This document shows positions 13,898 through 20,206 of a stretch of 21,175 nt of DNA, piece after piece; the stretch's first letter is position 1, and every line of letters starts with the position of its first letter. The stretch spans positions 1 through 21,175 of the forward strand of contig UQKM01000031.1 in the NCBI GenBank assembly GCA_900541685.1, read 5' to 3'. This stretch comes from an uncultured Collinsella sp. (GTDB lineage Bacteria; Actinomycetota; Coriobacteriia; Coriobacteriales; Coriobacteriaceae). The notes beneath the pieces were generated by a model. That model saw only the letters and a list, made by a program, of their open reading frames with translations. It searched no databases and was not told where the DNA came from. The position numbers and the translations under genes were made by a program.

Positions 13898-16060
13898 TTA
13901 CGCATCCTTGGCAGACGGCTTAACAGAAGCAGACTTGGCCTTGGTAGCGGCCTTTTTGGCAGCCGCAGGCTTGGGCTTCACCGAGGACGCCCGCTTGCGC
14001 GTCGCCTTCTTGGGCTCCTCGACCACGGGCGGCTTATAGCTGCTGGGGCCACGGCGCTTAAGCACCACGCCAGCCAGGCCGGGCACCTTAATCTCAATGG
14101 AGTCCATCTGCCCGTTCCAGGGATAGGGCTCGCTCGAGCAGGTGTAGGGCTCCTCACCGGCGTATCCGCTGCCGCCAAACTCGGGACGGTCGGAGTCGAA
14201 GATGACCTCCCAGTCACCCTCGCGTGGCACGCCCACGCGGAAGCTCTCGTAGCTCGCCGGGTCAAAGTTGATCAGGATGACTAGGTCGTCGTCGATGTCC
14301 TCGCCCTGGCGCACAAAGCTCACGATGGACTGCTTTGAGTTGTCCGCGTCAATCCAGGTAAAGCCGTCGTCGGTGTAGCCGCGCTCGTACAGGGCGGGCT
14401 CGGCGGTGTACAGGTGGTTGAGCGCCTTGATAAACGCCTGATGATGACGGTGAGTCTCGTACTCCTCGGTCAGGAACCACTGGATGGACTCGTAGTAGCG
14501 CCACTCAATAAACTGGCCGATCTCGTTGCCCATAAAGTTGAGCTTGGCACCGGGATGCGTCATCTGGTAGAAAGCCAGCGTGCGCAGGCCGGCAAACTGA
14601 CGCCACCAGTCGCCCGGCATGCGGCCGATTAGCGAGCACTTACCGTGCACGACCTCGTCGTGGCTCAGCGGGCAAATGAAGTTCTCGGTAAAGGCGTACA
14701 TGATGGAGAACGTAAGCAGCCCGTGGTTGCCGGGGCGCCACGGAAAATCGGTCTGCATGTAGTGCAGGGTGTCGTTCATCCAGCCCATGTCCCACTTGTA
14801 GTGGAAGCCCAGGCCGCCGTCCTGCGGCGGATAGGTCACGAGCGGCCACGCGGTGGACTCCTCGGCCATCATCATCACGTCAGGGAAATGTGCCTCCACG
14901 GCGCAGTTGACCTGACGGATAAACGCGCTGGCGTCCAGGTCCTCCTCGGTACCGTACTTGTTGAACTTCTTTTGGCCGGGATCGTCAATGCCAAAGTTGA
15001 GGTACAGCATGCTGGACACGCCGTCCATGCGAATGCCGTCAACGTGGAAGTTCTCGAGCCAGTACAGCACGTTGGAGACCAAGAAGGAGCGGACCTCGCC
15101 GCGGGCGAAGTCAAACTTGTGCGTGCCCCAGTTGGGGTGAATCTCGTGCTCAAACAGCATGTGGCCGTTAAAGGTGGCAAGGCCGTGGGCGTCGGCGCAA
15201 AAACCGCCGGGCACCCAGTCCATGATCACGCCGATGCCCGCCTCGTGGCACGCATCGATAAAGTGCATGAGCTGCTGTGGGTTGCCGTAGCGCGACGTGG
15301 CGGCGTAGTAGCCGGTCGTCTGGTAGCCCCAGGAGCCGTCGAAGGGATGCTCCATGAGCGGCATGACCTCGATATGCGTGTAGCCCATGTCGCGCACGTA
15401 GTCCACAAGCTCCACCGACAGGTCGTCGTAGGTGTAGAACTCGCCGCGCTGCGCAGGGAAGGGATCCGTGGGGCCGGGATAGTTGCCAAACTCGTCTGGA
15501 TCGCCCTGCGGCGCGTCGCCGTGGCGCTTCCACGAGCCAATATGCACCTCGTAGATGTTAAGCGGCTGCGTCATATGGTTGTGGCTGGCGCGGCGCTTGA
15601 GCCATGCAGCGTCGTTCCACTTATAGCCATCGAGGGTCCACAGCACGCTCGCTGTTCCCGGAGGGCACTCGGCCTTAAAGGCGTACGGATCGGCCTTGTA
15701 GAGCTTTTCGCCCTCGTTGGTCTCGATGAGATACTTATAGAGCTGGCCCTGCTCGGCGCCAGGAATAAAGCCTTCCCAAATAGCGCTCGTATGCACGGGC
15801 ACCAGCGGGTTGGCTTGCTCATCCCAATTATTAAATTCGCCAATGACGTGAACGCTCTTTACGTCGGGCGCCCAAACGCAAAAACGCCAGCCGCGCGTAC
15901 GGTTTTGCGTATCGGGATGCGCGCCCATCTTTTCCCAGCTGCGCTCCCACATGCCAATGCCAAACAGATAGACATCGTCCTTGGAAAGCTCCGGTGCGTG
16001 CGGGGCGGCCTTACGGGTAGCGGGCTTTTTGGTTGCTGGCTTTAGCTTTGTATCGCTCAC
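13898..16060 (-). CDS. glgB: 1,4-alpha-glucan (glycogen) branching enzyme with basic tails at both ends
   Basis: Cuts alpha-1,4 chains and re-attaches them as alpha-1,6 branches. Residues (GTG-start numbering) 1-27 are Lys/Ala-rich; a CBM48 domain follows (WRFCVWAPDVKSVHVIGEFNNWD, about 58-80), then the GH13 barrel: DGIRMDGVSSMLY with nucleophile D346, MMMAEESTAWP with acid E400 and PLSHDEVVHGK with D468. Region I reads DWVPGGFCADAHGL, with Gly286 where the family normally has His (GHF). The last ~40 residues are Lys/Ala/Pro-rich, similar in style to the GlgA tail. Starts are ambiguous: GTG 16060 has a weak GGGA 6 bases upstream, while ATG 16072 and 16075 have no visible Shine-Dalgarno. It is the first gene of the minus-strand cluster and is preceded by a structured leader. 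Confidence 0.95.
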   Translation of the reverse strand: MSDTKLKPATKKPATRKAAPHAPELSKDDVYLFGIGMWERSWEKMGAHPDTQNRTRGWRFCVWAPDVKSVHVIGEFNNWDEQANPLVPVHTSAIWEGFIPGAEQGQLYKYLIETNEGEKLYKADPYAFKAECPPGTASVLWTLDGYKWNDAAWLKRRASHNHMTQPLNIYEVHIGSWKRHGDAPQGDPDEFGNYPGPTDPFPAQRGEFYTYDDLSVELVDYVRDMGYTHIEVMPLMEHPFDGSWGYQTTGYYAATSRYGNPQQLMHFIDACHEAGIGVIMDWVPGGFCADAHGLATFNGHMLFEHEIHPNWGTHKFDFARGEVRSFLVSNVLYWLENFHVDGIRMDGVSSMLYLNFGIDDPGQKKFNKYGTEEDLDASAFIRQVNCAVEAHFPDVMMMAEESTAWPLVTYPPQDGGLGFHYKWDMGWMNDTLHYMQTDFPWRPGNHGLLTFSIMYAFTENFICPLSHDEVVHGKCSLIGRMPGDWWRQFAGLRTLAFYQMTHPGAKLNFMGNEIGQFIEWRYYESIQWFLTEEYETHRHHQAFIKALNHLYTAEPALYERGYTDDGFTWIDADNSKQSIVSFVRQGEDIDDDLVILINFDPASYESFRVGVPREGDWEVIFDSDRPEFGGSGYAGEEPYTCSSEPYPWNGQMDSIEIKVPGLAGVVLKRRGPSSYKPPVVEEPKKATRKRASSVKPKPAAAKKAATKAKSASVKPSAKDA

Positions 16061-16091
16061 GTTTGATCCCATCATGACGCGGCAGCGTGTT

Positions 16092-16186
16092 GCCTTGGTG
16101 ACTAGATGCGAAAGGTCCAAGGCTGCACGAATCGAAGGGACGGCGATAGTTCTATGATTCGTTCCACCTCGCGTGCTCGGTGGAAC
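16092..16186 (-). promoter_or_regulatory. Structured 5' leader of glgB
   Basis: Three inverted repeats lie in the ~200 bases before glgB: GCCTTGG/CCAAGGC (16092-16098 with 16117-16123, extendable by GCAGC/GCTGC), ACGAATC/GATTCGT (16127-16133 with 16156-16162) and GTTCCACC/GGTGGAAC (16161-16168 with 16179-16186). The last two share two bases and may be mutually exclusive. No known riboswitch class is recognised. A regulatory role is inference. Confidence 0.4.
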
Positions 16187-16272
16187 TTTCGGCACGAAAT
16201 ACGATAACACCTGTTCGTTACTTTTATGGAGAAAAGTGGATTTGCGGCGGCGTTTAATCGGCGAGCGCCATG

Positions 16273-16384
16273 TTTATACCACTGGCAGAATTGCGATGGT
16301 AAAAGTCTTGACAGTTTTACCAAATAGGGTTTCTAGACTATTAGATTGACGTTTGGTAAAACGTTTTTAGCAGGTTGTTTACCA
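16273..16384. promoter_or_regulatory. Divergent promoter region with repeated GGTAAA operator half-sites
   Basis: Four copies of a related half-site are visible: TGGTAAAA (16297-16304) and TTTTACCA (16315-16322), forming a palindrome around a TTGACA -35 hexamer (16308-16313, plus strand); TTTGGTAAAACGTTTTTA (16352-16369), CG-centred and nearly palindromic; and GTTTACCA (16377-16384). On the minus strand TATAAA (16273-16278) is a plausible glgB -10, whose weak -35 would overlap the first half-site. No good plus-strand -10 lies 17 bases from TTGACA; TAGACT lies 20 bases away. The arrangement suggests a repressor controlling both glgB and the HAD gene. Confidence 0.5.
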
Positions 16385-16406
16385 TTTGACATCGAAAGGT
16401 ACGTTT

Positions 16407-17096
16407 ATGTCCCAGACCGCTGCTCCCAATGTTGCTTTTATTTTCGATTGCGACGGAACACTGGTTAATAGCACCCTCGTTTGGGCCTATGCCCAGCCCG
16501 AGTTATTGCGCCGCCACGGGATTGACGTGACCGTGGATGACTTTGCCCAATTTGAGCACCTGTCGTTGGAGGACGAGTGCCAGGCCTACCATGACACGTG
16601 GGGCATTGGCGCGAATGGCGAGGAGCTGTATCGCGAGCTGGGCGAGATTTTGATCGATGGCTATTCTAAGGTGCCGCCGCGTGAGGGGCTCCTGGCATTT
16701 TTGGAGCAGGCGAAGGCGGCCGGCATTGCCATGTGCGTGGCTACGTCCACGCCGGCCGAGCTGGTTAAGTCTGCGCTAGCGGGAGCCGGGCTCGACGCGT
16801 ACATGGAGTTTGTTACCACGACGGGTGAGGCAGGACGCTCCAAACAGTTCCCCGACGTATACGAGCTGGCGCTGCGCCGTCTGGTGGAGCGCCATGGGCA
16901 CAAGTTTGAGCGCACATGGGTGTTTGAGGACGCCGTCTTTGGCCTAAAGAGTTCTGCCGCTGCCGGCTTTAAGCGTGTAGGCATCTATGACACGCACGGC
17001 CGTATGGAACGCGACGAGGTTCGCGACAACTGCGATATCTTTATCGACAGCTATGAGGACCTGGATTTGGCCCGCGTGCTTTCGTTTGAGGGATAG
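16407..17096 (+). CDS. HAD-superfamily phosphatase (phosphoglycolate phosphatase / beta-phosphoglucomutase-like)
   Basis: A 229-aa cytoplasmic HAD hydrolase of subfamily I. It has motif I FIFDCDGTLV with the nucleophile D14 and acid D16, a helical cap domain (about 20-95), motif II VATSTPAEL, and motif III/IV with Lys in GRSKQFPD and WVFEDAVFGLKSSAAAGFKRVGIYD. Members remove phosphate from small sugar phosphates or isomerise beta-glucose-1-phosphate; the substrate cannot be named from sequence. The ATG at 16407 is favoured by GAAAGG 7 bases upstream; a TTG at 16386 is in frame but lies in the operator region. It is transcribed divergently from glgB across a shared control region, so a link to glucan-derived sugar phosphates is possible. 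The next gene follows after 9 bases. Confidence 0.88.
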   Translation: MSQTAAPNVAFIFDCDGTLVNSTLVWAYAQPELLRRHGIDVTVDDFAQFEHLSLEDECQAYHDTWGIGANGEELYRELGEILIDGYSKVPPREGLLAFLEQAKAAGIAMCVATSTPAELVKSALAGAGLDAYMEFVTTTGEAGRSKQFPDVYELALRRLVERHGHKFERTWVFEDAVFGLKSSAAAGFKRVGIYDTHGRMERDEVRDNCDIFIDSYEDLDLARVLSFEG

Positions 17097-17105
17097 GCGA
17101 GTGCT

Positions 17106-17771
17106 GTGGCTTGCAAGGTATTAGTGGTCTGTGGCTCGCCCGTGGTGGCGAGCGCGGATCTGTTGCATAGGCTAGCAGGGGAGTGCGATCACATTGTCGC
17201 CGTGGACCGCGGACTCGACGCTCTGCTGGGTGCCGGCTTGTGCTGCGACGTGTATGTAGGAGATGCCGATACGGTGAGCGACGCAGGTCGCGCGTTGGTC
17301 GATGCCGCCACCGACTTTGAAGTTGAGCGCCACGACCCCTACAAGGACTATACCGATTTGGCGCTGGCGCTCGATTCCGTCCGCCGCCGCTGGCCGGGTG
17401 CCGAGGTTGTTACGACCTGCGCCACCGGAGGCCGTCCCGACATGGCACTGTCGGTACTGGGCCTGCTCGCAGGCTACGATGACGCCCCAGTCTGGATTGA
17501 AGAAGACGAAGTGACGGCCAGAATCCTGCACCAGGACGAGACCTGGACCGTCGAGGGCGCCGAGGGCAAAACCTTCTCCATCATCGCCATCGCTCCCAAC
17601 ACAGAGATAAGCGAACACGGCCTAGAGTGGGAACTTGATCACAGCCCCCTGGGCCTGTTGGCGGACACAGGCATCAGCAACATAGTCAGGTCAACCGCAA
17701 AGATTACCGTCCACCAAGGAACTGCAATAGCGTATTTGTTACGTGAGGGCTTTATCGGGACGGTGGGTTAA
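17106..17771 (+). CDS. Thiamine pyrophosphokinase
   Basis: Makes thiamine diphosphate from thiamine and ATP, completing thiamine salvage. The 221-aa product matches the family in length and motifs: the N-terminal domain has GDADTVSDAG (residues 52-61) and DPYKDYTDLALAL (77-89), which form the ATP and magnesium site, then TTCATGGRPDMALSVLGLL, and a C-terminal beta-sandwich thiamine-binding domain (about 130-221). The start is GTG at 17106 with GAGGGATAGG upstream, 9 bases after the HAD stop, so the two genes probably share a transcript. The stop codon overlaps the first bases of a 15-bp hairpin. No thiamine riboswitch is visible nearby. Confidence 0.92.
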   Translation: MACKVLVVCGSPVVASADLLHRLAGECDHIVAVDRGLDALLGAGLCCDVYVGDADTVSDAGRALVDAATDFEVERHDPYKDYTDLALALDSVRRRWPGAEVVTTCATGGRPDMALSVLGLLAGYDDAPVWIEEDEVTARILHQDETWTVEGAEGKTFSIIAIAPNTEISEHGLEWELDHSPLGLLADTGISNIVRSTAKITVHQGTAIAYLLREGFIGTVG

Positions 17772-17806
17772 TTGACTGATTTTGCCGAAGTCAAAATCAG
17801 TCAATT
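17770..17806 (+). terminator. AT-rich hairpin at the end of the thiamine pyrophosphokinase gene
   Basis: AATTGACTGATTTTG / CAAAATCAGTCAATT, a perfect 15-bp stem with a 7-nt loop, starts inside the stop codon. It is A/T-rich and lacks a U-tract beyond the stem, so it is an atypical terminator. Confidence 0.55.
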
Positions 17807-17859
17807 CAGCCTCGTCCCAGGAAAACCCGTAAGTAAGACAATCAACCCAAAAAAAGTCC

Positions 17860-17888
17860 TTGCATCAAAGAAAGTCTTCCCCTATAGT
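17860..17888 (+). promoter_or_regulatory. tRNA-Ala promoter
   Basis: TTGCAT (-35, 17860-17865) and TATAGT (-10, 17883-17888) are separated by exactly 17 bases and end 13 bases before the tRNA. This is the clearest sigma-70-type promoter in the window. Confidence 0.8.
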
Positions 17889-17901
17889 ATCTCCTCGTCA
17901 C

Positions 17902-17977
17902 GGGGGCGTAGCTCAGCTGGGAGAGCGCTTGACTGGCAGTCAAGAGGTCAGGGGTTCGATCCCCCTCGTCTCCACCA
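17902..17977 (+). tRNA. tRNA-Ala, anticodon GGC
   Basis: The 76-base gene includes the encoded CCA. The acceptor stem GGGGGCG pairs with CGTCTCC (two G-U). The D-arm is TAGCTCAGCTGGGAGAGC. The anticodon stem CTTGA/TCAAG carries the loop CTGGCAG, with GGC at positions 34-36, reading GCC/GCU alanine codons. The T-loop is GGTTCGATCC. Promoter and terminator flank it directly, so it is a single-gene unit. Confidence 0.97.
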
Positions 17978-17987
17978 TCGTGATTCT

Positions 17988-18019
17988 AAGAGGCCACCGG
18001 GTATTCGGTGGCCTCTTTT
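17988..18019 (+). terminator. tRNA-Ala intrinsic terminator
   Basis: AAGAGGCCACCG / CGGTGGCCTCTT, a 12-bp stem with a 6-nt loop followed by TT and C, starts 10 bases past the tRNA. Textbook rho-independent form. Confidence 0.9.
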
Positions 18020-18516
18020 CATATCCCTCAACCCCACAAACGAAAGTGACGCGTGCGCCCGCGCCCACCCCGCAAAAAGTTGCGCAATTACCTTCCCGGT
18101 TTTGTACAAAGTTTGTTAGCCAAACTTAATAGTTTGAGCAATTCACGCCCTCAGCAAGACAACTCAGGCGTTGCTCACCAACGCACACACCCCCATAAAC
18201 CTGCGGCAATGTGTGCAAGACGGCACAATATCCCCCATAACCACGGCAAATAAACAATATGTTGCTCAACACACCCCAAAACGCATGGGCCACCTGCTGT
18301 GCTAGGATACCTAACGTTACATGGGTTCAACTGTGCTCACGGCTCCAACAAGCCGCAAAGCGCAGGGTCGATCAGCATCCGGCCGTAACGGCGGTGCCAG
18401 AAAAACCACGAGCTCCAATAGCGTTGTCATGCGTATCGCATCGAAAGCATTTGTTCTTGACTTTGTGCAAGCTGTTTTTTCGATTCGACATTTCATGACA
18501 AATTGCAGCAGTCTTG
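18020..18516 (+). promoter_or_regulatory. Non-coding region before loaP: upstream part with candidate promoter
   Basis: I see no convincing gene in these ~500 bases. They contain CAAACT-TAAT-AGTTTG (18121-18136), three copies of a TTGCTCA core (18134-18141 inverted, 18171-18177, 18262-18269) and an extended -10 candidate TGCTAGGAT (18300-18308) without a good -35. If transcription starts near 18315, the leader of the glycan operon is about 460 nt long. Small stems such as CGGCT/AGCCG (about 18340-18355) follow. Confidence 0.35.
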
Positions 18517-18576
18517 CAGCTGTTTGCGTGCGGTCCAGTTTTGTTCCCGCTTGACTAGGCCGCACGCAGCCAGCTG
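18517..18576 (+). promoter_or_regulatory. Leader hairpin A upstream of loaP
   Basis: CAGCTG-tt-TGCGTGCGG pairs with CCGCACGCA-gc-CAGCTG around a 26-nt interior, giving 15 pairs with a symmetrical 2-nt internal loop. ATTTTTG follows about 12 bases later (18588-18594). It could be a terminator that the downstream LoaP-like protein overrides; this is inference. Confidence 0.55.
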
Positions 18577-18662
18577 GGGTCGCGGTCATTTTTGCGATAC
18601 ACGTCCGCGTCTCTAGCAACTGCACTTATACATACCGTTCACGGTGGGGCAGAGCCACGTGC

Positions 18663-18758
18663 TTGTCTAACTGGGCTCAGGGTTTGAATATGGAGCGCCT
18701 TCGCGCACAAGCGCCCTGGCGAAGCCATACCCAAACCCCGTGAGCCACACGTAAGACA
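18663..18758 (+). promoter_or_regulatory. Leader hairpin B: long multi-tier stem directly before loaP
   Basis: Nested pairings run in register: TGTCT with AGACA (18754-18758), GGCTCA (18674-18679) with TGAGCC (18741-18746), GGGTTTG (18680-18686) with CAAACCC (18732-18738), TATGG (18689-18693) with CCATA (18725-18729) and CTTCGC (18699-18704) with GCGAAG (18719-18724). The rod ends 3 bases before the loaP Shine-Dalgarno. It looks like a designed RNA structure and is a candidate cis-element for autoregulation. Confidence 0.65.
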
Positions 18759-18775
18759 GCAAGGGGGTGGTGCTC

Positions 18776-19321
18776 GTGTGGTATGTGATCCAGGTCATTA
18801 ACGGTCGCGAAGACGTATTGCGCGAGCGCATTGAGCGTATGGTGCCGGCTGGTGTCATGCAGGAGCTCTTTTATCCCCAATTTCAAACCGAGATCAAAGT
18901 ACACGGCGAATGGGTCAATACGACCAAGCCGCTCTTTCCCGGTTATCTTATCTGCGATACTGCAGATCCACGCACCGTGCAACAGTATCTGCTACACATG
19001 GACGACTTTGCCCGGGTGCTTGCCCAGGACGGTCAGTTTGTGCCGCTGGCAAAAGAAGAGGCTCAACTCATAAGCAGCTTTACGCATAGGGGAGACCGCG
19101 TAGTGCCCATGAGTGAGGCCCTAAAAGACGGCGACCAGGTCGTAGTAACCGCTGGTCCGCTACTGGGCCACGAAGGCCTCATCAAAACCATTAACAGACG
19201 CAAGAGCACTGCTTATTTGGAGCTCGACCTGTGTGGCCGACGCGTGACTACGCGCGTTGGCCTTGCCGTGCTTTCAAACGAGCAACGTGCCATGCGAAGC
19301 CTCAAAAAGGCGATCGCCTAG
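18776..19321 (+). CDS. loaP: NusG-family antiterminator, LoaP/RfaH-like
   Basis: A specialised NusG paralog that rides on RNA polymerase and lets it read through terminators in long biosynthetic operons. The 181-aa product starts WYVIQVINGREDVLRERIE, the classic NGN-domain opening. It has FPGYLICD (NusG FPGY motif) and a C-terminal KOW domain (DGDQVVVTAGPLLGHEGLIK, about 118-165). GTG 18776 is preferred because AAGGGGGTGG lies just before it; GTGs at 18767 and 18770 would overlap that site. It heads a glycan operon and sits behind a long structured leader, the usual setting for LoaP-type regulators. It is not the housekeeping nusG, which lies with secE and rplK. The LoaP subgroup assignment is by size, context and lineage. 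Confidence 0.85.
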   Translation: MWYVIQVINGREDVLRERIERMVPAGVMQELFYPQFQTEIKVHGEWVNTTKPLFPGYLICDTADPRTVQQYLLHMDDFARVLAQDGQFVPLAKEEAQLISSFTHRGDRVVPMSEALKDGDQVVVTAGPLLGHEGLIKTINRRKSTAYLELDLCGRRVTTRVGLAVLSNEQRAMRSLKKAIA

Positions 19322-19345
19322 CTGCTGGCGATTGCCGCTCAAACC

Positions 19346-19363
19346 AAGGAGGACCTTCGGGTC
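19346..19363 (+). promoter_or_regulatory. Shine-Dalgarno plus UUCG tetraloop hairpin before the sugar transferase
   Basis: A strong AAGGAGG (19346-19352) lies 20 bases before the GTG start, too far for normal use. Between them is GACC-TTCG-GGTC (19352-19363), a C(UUCG)G tetraloop hairpin. Folding it would leave about 9 bases of effective spacing. It could alternatively be an RNA element read by the LoaP-like protein. Confidence 0.55.
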
Positions 19364-19372
19364 GGGGACGTA

Positions 19373-20206
19373 GTGTTGGAAGAGAACGTGTCAGGTAAAA
19401 CAGAATATATAAAGGATACGCCCGTGGATGCGGCACTGATTGATCAAGTTAGGGATTGGCGGGCAGACTCTGAAACTCCTGTTGCTACGGAATTTCCTCT
19501 CCCCGTTGAGAACCCTGCTCCGGCGCAAGGCTTCGTTGCGACAGGAAGCTATAGGGCACCTGCTGCCGATCCCAACGCTGCTGCCCCCAGGAAAGGTGGG
19601 CTAGGCTACTTTGCCTTCAAGCGAGCATTCGACATCGTATTTTCTGCTGTGGTCTGCGCGGTGTTGGCCGTTCCCGTCGTAGCTGCATGCGTCGCCATTG
19701 AGATTGACTCTCCCGGAAAGCCGTTCTTCCGTCAAAAGCGAGTCGGTAAGGGCGGCAAACCTATCTATATCTTCAAACTCCGAACCATGGTCTCTGACGC
19801 TCACGAGCATCCTGAGAAGTACATGACTCCCGAGCAGTTGGCGCAATGGCAGCGCGAACAAAAGGTTGACGATGACCCACGCATTACGCGCGTTGGTCGT
19901 TTTCTACGTCACACTTCACTCGACGAATTGCCGCAGTTCATCAACGTTCTTATAGGGGATTTGTCCGTTATTGGACCAAGGCCTGTGACGCTCGAAGAAA
20001 CCTACGAGTACGGTGACGCTCGCGACGAAGTTCTTGCTTGTAAGCCTGGCATTACTGGCTGGTGGGCCGCGACGGATCGTAATGACTCGACTTGGGGGAG
20101 TGGTCAGCGACAGGCCCGTGAACTCTTCTACGTTCGTCATCAGTCGCTTGGTCTTGATGCTCGCGTATTTGTTAAGACCTTCAAAGCAATGAGGAGGGGG
20201 AAATGA
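19373..20206 (+). CDS. Monotopic phosphoglycosyl transferase (bacterial sugar transferase, WcaJ/PglC type)
   Basis: Transfers a sugar-1-phosphate from a nucleotide sugar to undecaprenyl phosphate at the inner membrane, the first step of a surface glycan. The 277-aa chain has a ~80-residue Pro/Ala-rich cytosolic N-terminus, one hydrophobic segment (about 86-109) expected to form the re-entrant membrane helix, then DSPGKPFFRQKRVGKGGKP, FKLRTM, DPRITRVGRFLRHTSLDELPQ with the catalytic Asp-Glu pair (184-185), GDLSVIGPRPV and KPGITGWWAATDRN. It is shorter than WbaP/WcaJ (five membrane helices), having only the catalytic module. The start is taken as GTG 19373; GTG 19388 is possible. Its TGA overlaps the next start (ATGA). 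The sugar specificity is not readable. Confidence 0.92.
   Translation: MLEENVSGKTEYIKDTPVDAALIDQVRDWRADSETPVATEFPLPVENPAPAQGFVATGSYRAPAADPNAAAPRKGGLGYFAFKRAFDIVFSAVVCAVLAVPVVAACVAIEIDSPGKPFFRQKRVGKGGKPIYIFKLRTMVSDAHEHPEKYMTPEQLAQWQREQKVDDDPRITRVGRFLRHTSLDELPQFINVLIGDLSVIGPRPVTLEETYEYGDARDEVLACKPGITGWWAATDRNDSTWGSGQRQARELFYVRHQSLGLDARVFVKTFKAMRRGK

Noticed and set aside
11368..13923. An 851-codon plus-strand open frame opposite glgP
   Set aside because: It is a GC-rich antisense shadow of glgP, which has full family motifs. Its product is a featureless Val/Leu/Asp/Gly/His-rich sequence.
14645..16045. A 466-codon plus-strand open frame opposite glgB
   Set aside because: Antisense shadow of the branching enzyme; low-complexity Val/Ala/His-rich product with no domain.
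17700..17900. Integration site at tRNA-Ala
   Set aside because: No integrase gene lies nearby, and I saw no repeat of the tRNA 3' end within the window.
18385..18400. An ops/JUMPstart-like element (GGCGGTGCC versus GGCGGTAGC)
   Set aside because: A partial match of a short GC-rich word, without the longer JUMPstart context; chance is likely in this genome.
17772..18498. Small open frames of 60-115 codons around and after tRNA-Ala
   Set aside because: One reads through the tRNA itself; the others have non-coding composition and no ribosome-binding site, and lie in the structured leader region.
18317..18982. Minus-strand open frames of about 100 codons in the loaP leader and loaP itself
   Set aside because: No Shine-Dalgarno or recognisable protein; they overlap the hairpins and the loaP coding strand.
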